64,000 nucleotides of DNA from assembly GCA_033856025.1 (NCBI GenBank), contig JAWVFQ010000040.1:1-64000 (forward strand), written 5' to 3'. The translations under genes and the position numbers were made by a program. The stretch comes from AC-38 sp033856025. GTDB lineage: Bacteria; Actinomycetota; Thermoleophilia; Solirubrobacterales; Solirubrobacteraceae. The notes under the pieces are model-generated. The model did no database searches. It was not told where the DNA came from and saw only the letters and a program-made list of their open reading frames with translations. Shown here piece after piece: positions 41,838 through 49,670 of the stretch (the first letter of the stretch is position 1; every line of letters starts with the position of its first letter).

Positions 41838-42831
41838 CCAGGCCCCGCTCGATCTCCGCCACGCTTCCCTTGTCCGGGTCGAAGAACTGGTCGTTGACCT
41901 TCGACCACCCACCGAACTTGTCGATCTTGAACAGGCCGGGCGGGGTGGGGAACTTCCGCGGGTCGTTCGCCGACGCGACCACCGGACGGTAGCCCTTGGA
42001 CGCGAAGATCCTCTGCGCGGCCGGCGTGCGGACGTAGCTCACGAACGCCTTCGCCGCCGTCGGGTTCTTCGCGTCGCTGGTCACCGCGATCGGGTTCTGG
42101 ATGAGGATCGTCTGGTCGGGCACGACGTAGTCGAGGTTCTCGCCCTTGCCCTGCGCGGTGATCGCCTCGTTCTCGTAGGCCAGGAGCACGTCGCCCTTGC
42201 CCGAGCTGAACGTCTGCAGCGCGTCGCGGGCGCTCTTGTCCTGCACGACCACGTTCTTGAACAGCTTCTTGAGGTAGTCGTTGGCCTGCGCGGGCGTCTT
42301 GCCCTGCTCGACCTGGGCCCCGTAGGCCGCCATGACGTTCCACTTGGCGCCGCCGGAGGTGAACGGGTTGGGCTCGAGCACCTCGACGCCGGGCTTGGTC
42401 AGGTCGGCCCAGGTCTTGATGTTCTTCGGGTTGCCCTTGCGCACCGCGAACACGACGACGGAGTTCGTGACGAAGCCCTGGTAGGGGTCGTTCGCCCAGT
42501 TCTTCGCGACGAGGTTCTTCTTGACGAGCTTCTCGACGTCCGGCGCCAGCGAGAACGCGACCACGTCGGCCGGGAGGCCGGACGCGACGGCGCGCGACTG
42601 GTCGCCGGACGCGCCGTAGGACTGGCTGAACGTGACGCCCTGGCCCGCCGGCGTCTTCTGGAAGGCCGGGATCACGGAGGCGTAGGCCTCCTTGGGCGTG
42701 GAATAGGCGACAAGCGAGAGCTTGCCGCCGCCGCCCCCGCCGGAGTCGTTGGACTTCCCGCCGCAGGCCGCCACCGAAAGGGGGAGGACGGCGGCCGCGA
42801 GGAGAGTGAGAAGGAGGTTTCGATTTGGCAT
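41821..42831 (-). CDS. sbp: sulfate-binding lipoprotein (Sbp/CysP)
   Basis: This 336-residue protein starts at ATG 42831, with a lipoprotein signal (L-L-T-L-L-A-A-A-V-L-P-L-S-V-A-A-C) and a Gly-rich linker. It has the Sbp core: L-S-L-V-A-Y-S-T-P-K-E-A-Y, Y-G-A-S-G-D-Q-S-R-A-V, P-N-P-F-T-S-G-G-A-K-W-N and L-L-A-Y-E-N-E-A. It captures sulfate outside the membrane. First gene of sbp-cysT-cysW-cysA-rrf2; a promoter and an inverted repeat lie just upstream. Confidence 0.93.
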   Translation of the reverse strand: MPNRNLLLTLLAAAVLPLSVAACGGKSNDSGGGGGGKLSLVAYSTPKEAYASVIPAFQKTPAGQGVTFSQSYGASGDQSRAVASGLPADVVAFSLAPDVEKLVKKNLVAKNWANDPYQGFVTNSVVVFAVRKGNPKNIKTWADLTKPGVEVLEPNPFTSGGAKWNVMAAYGAQVEQGKTPAQANDYLKKLFKNVVVQDKSARDALQTFSSGKGDVLLAYENEAITAQGKGENLDYVVPDQTILIQNPIAVTSDAKNPTAAKAFVSYVRTPAAQRIFASKGYRPVVASANDPRKFPTPPGLFKIDKFGGWSKVNDQFFDPDKGSVAEIERGLGVSTG

Positions 42832-42838
42832 GGACGAG

Positions 42839-42869
42839 AAAATACACAATCTCGACCAGCTTTGTCTGG
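42839..42869 (-). promoter_or_regulatory. sbp promoter with overlapping inverted repeat
   Basis: On the minus strand a -35-like CAGACA (42868-42863), an 18-base spacer and a -10-like TATTTT (42844-42839) precede sbp. The perfect inverted repeat CCAG-acaaag-CTGG (42856-42869) covers the -35. It is a plausible binding site for the Rrf2 protein of this operon (inference). Confidence 0.5.
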
Positions 42870-42870
42870 A

Positions 42871-43452
42871 TTAGCCGTTGCGCGGCTCGCGCGCCCCCTC
42901 TCCCGGCTTCACGAAGAAGATCCTCGGGAGCGTTCCCGCGCGGGCGCTGCGGCCCACGATCTTGGCCACCTCGCGGTACAGGCCGCGGCGGGGGGCGCGC
43001 CGCGCGAGCTCTCGCCGCCACCCGGTCACCGGTGGCTGCAGGTCGGTCCTGTCCGCCCGGCGCAGCAGCTCCACCTCCGGCCCGCGCTCCCACTGCGCGC
43101 TGAGGCGGTGATGGAGCTCGACGGCGTCCAGGCAGCGCCGGAGGCGGTCCGCCTCCCATCCGAAGGGCGCGAGCACCTCACCGGTCAGGCGCCGCCCGTC
43201 GCTGACGTAAGGCCCGCCCGTGAAGGCCCCGGGATAGCCGCCGGCGTCGTGCAGCAGCGCCGCGCACAGCACCAGCTCGCGATCCACTTGGAGCCCACGC
43301 CGTTCGGCCGCGCGCTCGACGATGAGGTGCAGGCGGATGGCGTGTCGCTCCATCGGGCTGTCGGCCTCGCCGGTCAGCTCGCGCAGCTTGTCCAGCGCGG
43401 CGCGCTCGGCGTCCGTTCGGGCCAGTTCCTCCGCCGTGACGCGAGCGTCCAT
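42871..43452 (-). CDS. HD-domain protein
   Basis: This 193-residue protein has a metal-dependent phosphohydrolase signature: H-A-I-R-L-H (first His), then L-L-H-D-A-G-G-Y-P and a further H-H near 113 (V-E-L-H-H-R-L-S). The substrate cannot be told; relatives include predicted nucleotide or HD-superfamily hydrolases. It is transcribed toward sbp with a 39-base gap that contains an apparent promoter, so it is probably a separate unit. Divergent from the LLM oxidoreductase gene. Confidence 0.75.
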   Translation of the reverse strand: MDARVTAEELARTDAERAALDKLRELTGEADSPMERHAIRLHLIVERAAERRGLQVDRELVLCAALLHDAGGYPGAFTGGPYVSDGRRLTGEVLAPFGWEADRLRRCLDAVELHHRLSAQWERGPEVELLRRADRTDLQPPVTGWRRELARRAPRRGLYREVAKIVGRSARAGTLPRIFFVKPGEGAREPRNG

Positions 43453-43481
43453 CGGGAGCGAGCCTAGTAGGCTCGGCCGGC

Positions 43482-44534
43482 ATGCGGATCGGGATCTTCC
43501 TCGCCTACTGGCCCTGGTTCTCGCTGGACGAGCAGGTCGAGCTGGCCCAGCTGGCCGACGAGCTCGGGCTGGACTCGGTGTGGATCTCCGAGGCCTGGGG
43601 CCAGGACGCCGTCTCGGTCCTCGGGCTGCTGGCCGGGAAGACCGAGCGGGTGGCCCTGGCCTCCGGGCTCATGCAGATCCCCGCGCGGGCCCCCGCGGCC
43701 ACCGCCATGGCCGCCGTGACGCTGGACGTCCTGACCGGCGGGCGCTTCCGGCTCGGGCTCGGCGTGTCCGGGCCGCAGGTGAGCGAGGGCTGGTACGGCG
43801 TGCCGTTCCGCCGGCCCCTGGCCCGCACGCGCGAGTACGTCGAGATCGTGCGGGCGATCGTGGCGCGCGAGGCGCCGCTGGAGCACGCGGGCCGCGAGTG
43901 GACCCTGCCGCTCGACGAGGCGCACGGCGGGAGCGGGCTGGGCAAGTCCCTGAAGCTGCTGGCCAAGCCGGTCCAGGCCCGCATCCCGATCTACCTCGGG
44001 GCGATCGGGCCCAAGGCGGTGGAGCAGGTGGGCGAGATCGCCGACGGCTGGCTGCCGTTCCTGCTCAACCCGGCCGAGCCCGACGTGCTGCTCGACCCGC
44101 TGCGCGCGGGCGCCGAGAAGGCGGGCCGCTCGCTGGACGAGATCGACGTGGCGCCGGTCGTGCCGGTGTCGGTGCACGAGGACCTGGAGGAGGCGCGCAA
44201 CCTGTCGCGGCCCTGGCTGGCCTTCTACCTGGGGGCGATGGGCGCGAAGGACAAGAACTTCTACGTCCAGCTCGCCGAGCTGTACGGGATGGGCGACGCG
44301 GCGCGCGAGGTGCAGTCTCGAATGCTGGAGGGCGACCGGGCCGGCGCGGCGGCCGCCGTGACGCCCGAGCTCATCGACGCCTCGTGCATCGCCACCACCC
44401 CGGCCGGCCTGGACGACAAGCTGGCGGCCTACGAGGCGGCGGGAGTGGACACGATCGTCGCCGTCCCCGGCGGCGACCGGCCGGCCACGATCCGGATGCT
44501 GGCCGAGGCCACCTCGCGCGAGCGCGTTGGCTGA
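43482..44534 (+). CDS. LLM-class (probably F420-dependent) oxidoreductase
   Basis: This 350-residue luciferase-like monooxygenase-fold protein has M-R-I-G-I-F-L-A-Y-W, A-D-E-L-G-L-D-S-V-W-I-S-E-A-W-G-Q-D and G-G-R-F-R-L-G-L-G-V-S-G-P near the start, and I-Y-L-G-A-I-G-P-K-A further on. This is the arrangement of actinobacterial F420-dependent members. The substrate is unknown. The gene overlaps xseA by 8 bases, a positional link without obvious functional meaning. Confidence 0.88.
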   Translation: MRIGIFLAYWPWFSLDEQVELAQLADELGLDSVWISEAWGQDAVSVLGLLAGKTERVALASGLMQIPARAPAATAMAAVTLDVLTGGRFRLGLGVSGPQVSEGWYGVPFRRPLARTREYVEIVRAIVAREAPLEHAGREWTLPLDEAHGGSGLGKSLKLLAKPVQARIPIYLGAIGPKAVEQVGEIADGWLPFLLNPAEPDVLLDPLRAGAEKAGRSLDEIDVAPVVPVSVHEDLEEARNLSRPWLAFYLGAMGAKDKNFYVQLAELYGMGDAAREVQSRMLEGDRAGAAAAVTPELIDASCIATTPAGLDDKLAAYEAAGVDTIVAVPGGDRPATIRMLAEATSRERVG

Positions 44535-45909
44535 GGAAGCCGCGCCCGAAGCCGCTCCGGCGGGCATCCCCGGTTCCGAGCTGCGCGGGCCGTTCCCGGT
44601 CGGGCGCTACGCGGCCTTCCTGCGCGACGAGCTGCGCAGGCGGGCGCGGGTGCAGCTCTTCGGCGAGGTGTGGAACCTCGGTGGGAGCAAGGCGAAGGTC
44701 TACTTCGAGCTGCGCGACGCGACCGGCGCGATCCCGTGCTCGATGTGGCGCAACGACTTCGAGGCCCTGGGCGTCGGCGCCGAGGCGCTGGCCGACGGGG
44801 CGCAGATCGTGGTGGCGGGCGGTCCGGACTTCTACCCCGGCAGCCGCACCTCCTCGCCGTCGTTCTCCTTCAACGTCGCCGACCTGCGGATCGCCGGCGA
44901 GGGCGACCTGCTCGCGCAGCTGGCGCGCCTGCGCCGCCAGCTGGACGCCGAGGGGCTGTTCGCGCCGCAGAAGCGTCTCCCCCGCCCCGTCCTCCCCCGC
45001 ACGATCGGCGTGGTCACCGGAGAGCGCGGGAAGGCCCGCGACGACGTCCTGGCCGGTCTGCGCCGCCGCGGCTGGGCCGGCCGCGTCGTCTGGGCCTTCG
45101 CGCCCGTCCAGGACCGCCACGCCGCCCCCCGGATAGCCCAGGCCCTCCAGGACCTCGCCGCCCTCCCGGCGCCCGGCGCGGACCCCCCGGACCGGCTCGG
45201 CGCGGCGCGCGGGGTGGACGTGATCGTCGTCGCGCGCGGCGGCGGCTCCCTGGCCGACCTGTTCGCGTTCTGCGATGAGACGCTGTGCCGGACGGTGGCG
45301 ATGCTGCCGGTGCCGGTGATCGCGTCCGTCGGCCACCACACCGACCGCACGCTGATCGACGACGTCGCCGCGGTGTCGTGCTCGACGCCGACGCATGCCG
45401 CGGAGAGCGCGGTGCCGCTGCACTGCGGCGATGCCCGCGCCTCGCTGCAGCGCGCGGCCGCAGAGCTGTCCGGGCACGGCCGCCGCGCCGTCGTGCAGCG
45501 CGCCCGCGCGCTGGCCGCTCTCTCGCGAGCACCCGCGGAGCACCTCGCGCGCAACCGCGCCCGCCTGCACCAGCAGATGCGCGAGATGCGAGCGAGCGCG
45601 CGGCGCGGCGTGAGCCGGCGCCGCGAGCTCGCCCACACGCACGCGCTGGTCGTGGCCCGCAAGGCGCAGTCGACCGCGGTAGCCACCCGGACCACCCGCG
45701 CGCGCTCCCTGGAGACCCTCGCCCTGGCCCTGGCCGCGCACGACCCGGACCGCACGCTCGCGCGCGGCTACGCCCTCGTCTCCGACCGCGCCGGCGACCT
45801 GGTCACCGGCACCGCCGCCGCCCGCGCCGCCGGCGACCTCGACGTCCACTTCGCCGACGGCACCGTCCCCGCGCGCGTCCGCGCCCCGAGCGAGGATGCC
45901 GTGCCGTGA
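44527..45909 (+). CDS. xseA: exodeoxyribonuclease VII large subunit
   Basis: The protein has 460 residues from TTG 44527, inside the previous gene's end. The N-terminal OB fold (about 25-120: V-Q-L-F-G-E-V-W-N-L, K-V-Y-F-E-L-R-D) binds ssDNA. The catalytic region contains I-G-V-V-T-G-E-R-G-K-A, D-V-I-V-V-A-R-G-G-G-S-L-A-D-L and V-A-S-V-G-H-H-T-D-R-T-L (here I-A-S). A long Arg-rich coiled coil and the C-terminal L-A-R-G-Y-A-L-V complete it. With XseB it degrades ssDNA to short oligonucleotides. Confidence 0.93.
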   Translation: MAEEAAPEAAPAGIPGSELRGPFPVGRYAAFLRDELRRRARVQLFGEVWNLGGSKAKVYFELRDATGAIPCSMWRNDFEALGVGAEALADGAQIVVAGGPDFYPGSRTSSPSFSFNVADLRIAGEGDLLAQLARLRRQLDAEGLFAPQKRLPRPVLPRTIGVVTGERGKARDDVLAGLRRRGWAGRVVWAFAPVQDRHAAPRIAQALQDLAALPAPGADPPDRLGAARGVDVIVVARGGGSLADLFAFCDETLCRTVAMLPVPVIASVGHHTDRTLIDDVAAVSCSTPTHAAESAVPLHCGDARASLQRAAAELSGHGRRAVVQRARALAALSRAPAEHLARNRARLHQQMREMRASARRGVSRRRELAHTHALVVARKAQSTAVATRTTRARSLETLALALAAHDPDRTLARGYALVSDRAGDLVTGTAAARAAGDLDVHFADGTVPARVRAPSEDAVP

Positions 45910-46226
45910 CCGAGCGCACGTACGAGTCCGCGGCGGCGCGGATCGAGGAGATCATCCGGCGCCTGGACTCCGGCGAGGCCGAGCTGCGCGAGACGCTCGC
46001 CCTGGTCAAGGAGGGCCGCGAGCTCGTGGACTTCTGCGCCGGCGAGCTGGAGGCGGTCGGCCAGGGGCTCGAGGAGCTTCGCCTCGACGAGCTCGTCGCG
46101 CGGCTGGAGCGCGGCGGTCCGGCGCCCGGCGCCGAAGGCGGGGGTGACGGCGGAGTCGGGGGCGGCGCAGACCCCGCGCCGGAGCTCTCCGACGAGGTCC
46201 CGCCGGGCGGGCACGGGCCGCCCTAG
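45906..46226 (+). CDS. xseB: exodeoxyribonuclease VII small subunit
   Basis: This 106-residue protein has the XseB helical hairpin in residues 1-70 (Y-E-S-A-A-A-R-I-E-E-I-I-R-R-L-D-S-G-E, then L-V-K-E-G-R-E-L). It has a Gly/Pro-rich tail about 35 residues longer than usual. GTG 45906 overlaps the xseA stop by 4 bases, so subunits are made in step. Confidence 0.88.
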   Translation: MTERTYESAAARIEEIIRRLDSGEAELRETLALVKEGRELVDFCAGELEAVGQGLEELRLDELVARLERGGPAPGAEGGGDGGVGGGADPAPELSDEVPPGGHGPP

Positions 46227-46405
46227 GCGGCGCCGACGACGCGGGCCGGCGCGGCGGCTCCCCCGACGCACTCCCACGCGCCGATCGCCGGCTCCGCCAC
46301 CGTCCCAGCACCCACCGGGTGCAGTTGACCGCGATATAGGCGGTCAACTGCACCCGTTGCGCCTGCCGGGGGGTGGATTTCGCTGCGCGCTCGCCTCGGT
46401 GCGCC
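46227..46405. other. intergenic region holding palindromic repeat copy C
   Basis: This is about 180 bases without a convincing gene. It contains the palindrome at 46316-46356 and otherwise GC-rich sequence. I see no clear promoter. Confidence 0.5.
46316..46356. repeat. palindromic repeat, copy C (perfect)
   Basis: The inverted repeat has perfect 17-base arms (CGGGTGCAGTTGACCGC and its complement) around the 7-base centre GATATAG. It shares TTGACCGCGATAT with copies A and B1. It is the most symmetrical copy and could form a stable cruciform or RNA hairpin between xseB and the DUF192 gene. Confidence 0.85.
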
Positions 46406-46705
46406 GTGCGTATTCGTCGCGAGGCATGGTGGGAGGGACGGGGCGCGGTGCGAGTCGCGGCGAGCCCCGGCGCCCGGCTGGTCGGGCTCGCGGGCCTGGC
46501 CGAGCCGCCGCCCCAGGCCCTCCTACTGCCGCGGACCCGCTCCGTCCACACGTTCGGGATGCGGTTCGCCCTCGACCTGGTCTGGCTCGACGCCGAGGGG
46601 CGGGCGGTGCGCATCGACCGCGACGTCGCGCCGAACCGCGTGCGCGCCTGCCGCCGCGCCCGCGCCGTATGCGAGATCCCGCATGCGAATCCGCCGCCCG
46701 GGTAG
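46406..46705 (+). CDS. DUF192-family protein
   Basis: The protein has 99 residues from GTG 46406 (a start at 46373 would add 11). It has the DUF192 core: A-R-L-V-G-L-A-G-L (normally G-L-M-G), L-L-L-P-R-T-R-S-V-H-T-F-G-M-R-F-A-L-D-L-V-W-L-D and D-R-D-V-A-P-N-R. The family is widespread, small and of unknown function, sometimes membrane-anchored; this copy has no signal peptide. It is followed after 37 bases by the SnoaL-like gene. Confidence 0.75.
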   Translation: MRIRREAWWEGRGAVRVAASPGARLVGLAGLAEPPPQALLLPRTRSVHTFGMRFALDLVWLDAEGRAVRIDRDVAPNRVRACRRARAVCEIPHANPPPG

Positions 46706-46742
46706 GGCACTCGAGACCACCAAGAACGACAGAGGGAGAACC

Positions 46743-47135
46743 ATGGGCCAGAACACAGACACGCTGCGCCAGGGCTACGAGGCCTTCGGGCGCGGCGACC
46801 TCGACGGCGCCAGCGAGAACTGGGCCGACGACATCCGCTGGGAGGGCTCCAACGCGGACATCCCCGGCGCCGGGGTCCACGAGGGCACAGACGCGGTGAA
46901 GGGCTCGCTGGTCGAGCTCGTCCAGGCCTTCGACAACTTCTCGGCCACGCCGGACGAGTTCATCGAGCAGGACGAGACCGTCGTCGTCCTCGGCCACACC
47001 GAGGCCACTCCCAAGGGCGGCGGCGAAGCCATCAAGGTGCCCTTCGTCCACGTGTGGCGCATGCGCGACGGCAAGGCCGAGCGCGTCCAGCTCCTCACCG
47101 ACACCGCCGTCGTGGCGGACGCCCTGCGTCAGTAA
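46743..47135 (+). CDS. SnoaL/NTF2-like protein
   Basis: This 130-residue cone-fold protein has Q-G-Y-E-A-F-G-R-G-D-L-D-G-A at the first helix, then W-E-G-S and P-F-V-H-V-W-R-M-R-D-G-K-A-E-R-V-Q. It is preceded by a strong ribosome binding site (GAGGGAG), so it is probably well expressed. Members are small isomerases, hydrolases or ligand carriers; nothing identifies the ligand here. The 3' end overlaps the convergent PRC-barrel gene by 7 bases. Confidence 0.82.
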   Translation: MGQNTDTLRQGYEAFGRGDLDGASENWADDIRWEGSNADIPGAGVHEGTDAVKGSLVELVQAFDNFSATPDEFIEQDETVVVLGHTEATPKGGGEAIKVPFVHVWRMRDGKAERVQLLTDTAVVADALRQ

Positions 47136-47482
47136 TTGCCGCTGATGTAGTCCCAGGCGCGGCGGAGGCGGGCGCTGAGCGTCCCCTCCTCCGCGTCCGC
47201 CGGGTCCACGTGAAGCTCGCCTGGCCCGGGCTCGGGGTCGTGCAGCGCGTCCGCGCGGACCGACAGCACGACCCCGCGCTCGTACAGCGCCTCGATCTGG
47301 TCGGCGTCGGCGAAGCGCCACCCGCCCGGGCCGGCGCGCCCGTCGATCACGATCCCGTCGAAGATGTCGGCGTCCTCGGCGGCGAGCACGTGGTGCACCC
47401 GCCCGACCTCGGACCCCGTCGAGTCGTGGACCGGCACGCCCGTCTCCAGGACCAGGTAGGAGACGGGCGCGCCGAGGTCCAC
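47129..47482 (-). CDS. PRC-barrel-like protein
   Basis: The protein has 117 residues from GTG 47482. It has a short beta-barrel pattern: Y-L-V-L-E-T-G-V-P-V-H-D-S-T-G-S-E-V-G-R-V-H-H-V, F-D-G-I-V-I-D and the C-terminal helix R-R-A-W-D-Y-I. PRC-barrel proteins bind RNA or act as small structural adaptors. It lies 14 bases after the thiolase gene on the same strand and is probably co-transcribed. Confidence 0.65.
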   Translation of the reverse strand: MDLGAPVSYLVLETGVPVHDSTGSEVGRVHHVLAAEDADIFDGIVIDGRAGPGGWRFADADQIEALYERGVVLSVRADALHDPEPGPGELHVDPADAEEGTLSARLRRAWDYISGNY

Positions 47483-47496
47483 GAATCGAAGCCGGC

Positions 47497-48669
47497 CTAG
47501 ACCCGCTGGATCAGCGTGCCGGTGCCCAGCCCGCCGCCGCAGCACATCGTCACGAGGCCGTACTCCTTGTCGGAGCGCTCGAGCTCGTGGAGCAGCGTCG
47601 TGATCAGCCGCGCGCCGGTGGAGCCGAGCGGGTGGCCCAGCGCCATCGCGCCGCCGTTGACGTTCACGCGGTCCATGTCCGGCCCCAGCTCGCGCTGCCA
47701 GGCCGCGACCACGGGGGCGAACGCCTCGTTGATCTCGATCAGGTCGATGTCGTCGATCTTCATCCCCGACCGCTCGAGGATCTTCCGGGTCGCCGGGATC
47801 GGGCCCGTGAGCATGATCACCGGGTCCACGCCGACCGTGGTCTGGTCGACCACCCGCGCGCGGGGCTTGACGCCCAGCTCGTCGGCCTTCTCGCGCGTCA
47901 TGAGCAGCACCGCCGCGGCGCCGTCGGAGACCTGCGAGGAGTTGCCGGCCGTGATCTTGCCGTCCTCCTTGAAGGCGGGCTTGAGCGCCGCCAGCTTCTC
48001 CAGCGACGTGTCGGGGCGGATGCCCTGGTCGGTCACGTAGGTGTCGCCGTTGACCTGGAACGGGACGGTCTCGCGCTCGAAGCGCCCCTCCTCGGTCGCC
48101 TTGGCCGCGCGCTGGTGGGAGCGCACGGCGAGCTCGTCGAGCTCGGACCGCGGGATCTCCCACTGGTCGGCGATCATCTCGGCGCTCAGGCCCTGCGGGA
48201 TGAGGTTGTACTTCTCGAGCAGCTCGGGCGTGAACGCGGCGCCGAACTCGGACTGCGCCTTCATCCCGTCCGCGAAGGAGATGTGGCCCATGTGCTCGAC
48301 CCCCGAGCCGATGGCCACGTCGTGGACGCCGGCGGCGACGAGCGCCGCGGCGAAGTTGACGGCCTGCTGGGCCGACCCGCACTGGCGGTCGATCGTGGTG
48401 GCGGGCGTCTCGATCGGCAGCCCGGCCTCGAGCCAGGCGTTGCGGCCGATGTTGAAGCCCTGCTCGCCGAACTGCTGGACGCAGCCGGTGACGACGTCCT
48501 CGACCTCGGCGGCCGGGATCCCGGCGCGCTCGATGACCTCGGAGTAGCACTTCGCGAGCAGGTTGCTCGGGTGCGTGTCCTTGTAGTAGCCCTTCTCCTC
48601 GTGCCCGCGGCCGATGGGAGTCCGAACCGCCTCGACGATGACGACCTCCCGGCCCTGCTGAGTGCTCAT
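47497..48669 (-). CDS. acetyl-CoA acetyltransferase (thiolase)
   Basis: This 390-residue thiolase-superfamily enzyme has the nucleophile Cys97 in T-I-D-R-Q-C-G-S-A, NEAFAP, the catalytic His in G-G-A-M-A-L-G-H-P-L-G-S-T-G-A-R and the second Cys in C-C-G-G-G-L-G. It performs reversible acetyl-CoA transfer, thiolytic or biosynthetic. GGAGGAAA precedes ATG 48669. It is divergent from the 3-hydroxyacyl-CoA dehydrogenase gene, and both flank the operator-like palindrome at 48718, suggesting a joint fatty-acid control unit. Confidence 0.93.
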   Translation of the reverse strand: MSTQQGREVVIVEAVRTPIGRGHEEKGYYKDTHPSNLLAKCYSEVIERAGIPAAEVEDVVTGCVQQFGEQGFNIGRNAWLEAGLPIETPATTIDRQCGSAQQAVNFAAALVAAGVHDVAIGSGVEHMGHISFADGMKAQSEFGAAFTPELLEKYNLIPQGLSAEMIADQWEIPRSELDELAVRSHQRAAKATEEGRFERETVPFQVNGDTYVTDQGIRPDTSLEKLAALKPAFKEDGKITAGNSSQVSDGAAAVLLMTREKADELGVKPRARVVDQTTVGVDPVIMLTGPIPATRKILERSGMKIDDIDLIEINEAFAPVVAAWQRELGPDMDRVNVNGGAMALGHPLGSTGARLITTLLHELERSDKEYGLVTMCCGGGLGTGTLIQRV

Positions 48670-48717
48670 GGCGTGCGCTTTCCTCCGTTTAGGTGTCCCT
48701 ACAAGCCTACTCTCCCC

Positions 48718-48735
48718 GTTGACTGGCCGGTCAAC
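48718..48735. promoter_or_regulatory. palindromic operator between thiolase and 3-hydroxyacyl-CoA dehydrogenase genes
   Basis: GTTGACTGGCCGGTCAAC is an 18-base near-palindrome (one mismatched pair) with TTGAC in both arms, so it overlaps -35-like elements in both directions. The form resembles sites of TetR-type regulators of fatty-acid genes. No TetR gene is in the window, so the regulator would be elsewhere. Confidence 0.5.
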
Positions 48736-48764
48736 CAGGGCCTTCCTCTAAGGTCCCGCGCGCC

Positions 48765-49553
48765 TTGGAGGAGCGACTGGGGATAGCCGGGAGCGGCACG
48801 ATCGCCCGCGGGCTCGCGCAGACCGCGGCCGAGCACGGCGAGGTCGTGGTGTGGGCGCGCTCGGAGGAGTCGGCGGAGCGGGCGCGAGAGAAGCTTGCAG
48901 GCACGGGCGGAGCCCCGGAACCGGATGTCACGGTGGTCACCGACCTCGCCCACCTCGCGGCGGCGGCGCCGACGTTCGTCGTGGAGGCCATCGCCGAGGA
49001 CGCGGCCGCGAAGACGGCCCTGCTCCGCGACCTGCACGAGCGGCTCGGGCCCGACGCGATCCTGGCCACGACCACCTCCTCCCTCTCCGTCGAGGACCTG
49101 GCGAGCGCCTCCGGGCGCCCGGAGCGCTTCGCCGGCTTCCACGTCTTCAACCCGGTCCCCAAGATGGCGCTGGTCGAGCTCGCCTTCCCGCGAGCGGCGA
49201 CGGAGGACACGCGCGCCCGCGCGCGCGCGGTCTGCGATGCGCTGGGCAAGACGGCCGTCGGGGTCCCCGATGTGGCCGGCTTCGTCGTCAACCGACTGCT
49301 CTTCCCCTACCTGTTCGGCGCGGTGCGCCTGCTGGAGGAGACGGGGATGGACCCGGCGGACGTCGACACCTGCATGAAGCTGGGCGCCGGGCATCCCCTC
49401 GGCCCCCTGGCGCTGCTGGACCTGGTCGGCCTCGACGTGGCCGTCGCGATCGGCGACTCGATCGGCTCGCCCGCGCCCGAGCGCGTCCGCGCGCTGGTCG
49501 CCGAGGGCGCCCTGGGTCGCAAGGCCGGCCGCGGCTTCCACACGTATTCCTGA
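48765..49553 (+). CDS. 3-hydroxyacyl-CoA dehydrogenase
   Basis: This 262-residue protein starts with TTG 48765, giving the NAD fold at once (G-I-A-G-S-G-T-I-A-R-G). The catalytic pattern of 3-hydroxybutyryl-CoA dehydrogenases follows: E-A-I-A-E-D, T-T-S-S-L-S, H-V-F-N-P-V and, in the C-terminal domain, V-V-N-R-L-L-F-P-Y. It would oxidise 3-hydroxyacyl-CoA, or act in reverse, with the thiolase encoded opposite. At 262 residues it is slightly shorter than the usual 280. Confidence 0.88.
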   Translation: MEERLGIAGSGTIARGLAQTAAEHGEVVVWARSEESAERAREKLAGTGGAPEPDVTVVTDLAHLAAAAPTFVVEAIAEDAAAKTALLRDLHERLGPDAILATTTSSLSVEDLASASGRPERFAGFHVFNPVPKMALVELAFPRAATEDTRARARAVCDALGKTAVGVPDVAGFVVNRLLFPYLFGAVRLLEETGMDPADVDTCMKLGAGHPLGPLALLDLVGLDVAVAIGDSIGSPAPERVRALVAEGALGRKAGRGFHTYS

Positions 49554-49561
49554 GGAAGCTT

Positions 49562-49612
49562 TTATGGCCGGTTGAGGCGCCGGGCGGACGATGCCGCTGC
49601 GACGTACCTCAT
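49562..49612 (-). CDS. candidate micro-protein (16 residues)
   Basis: A short frame starts at ATG 49612, exactly 7 bases after a very strong ribosome binding site (GGGAGGAGG on the minus strand, 49628-49620). It would give MRYVAAASSARRLNRP; an upstream in-frame ATG would give 22 residues. The frame is too short to trust on coding grounds. The ribosome binding site and its spacing are what make it worth listing. It lies downstream (minus strand) of the bidirectional terminator and heads toward the 3' end of the dehydrogenase gene. Confidence 0.25.
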   Translation of the reverse strand: MRYVAAASSARRLNRP

Positions 49613-49634
49613 AGCCGCACCTCCTCCCATAACA

Positions 49635-49670
49635 AGACCGGCCCGCTCCCCCGCGGGCCGGTCTCGTTTC
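49635..49670. terminator. strong bidirectional terminator
   Basis: A perfect 12-base stem (AGACCGGCCCGC and its complement, 49635-49646 and 49653-49664) with a 6-base TCCCCC loop is followed by CGTTTCT on the plus strand and by TTGTTA on the minus strand. It lies between the converging dehydrogenase and CorC-like genes. Confidence 0.8.

Noticed and set aside
48718..48735. The operator-like palindrome as a member of the GATAT repeat family
   Set aside because: It has GTTGAC/GTCAAC arms but lacks the CCGC-GATAT-GCGG centre, so it is a different element.
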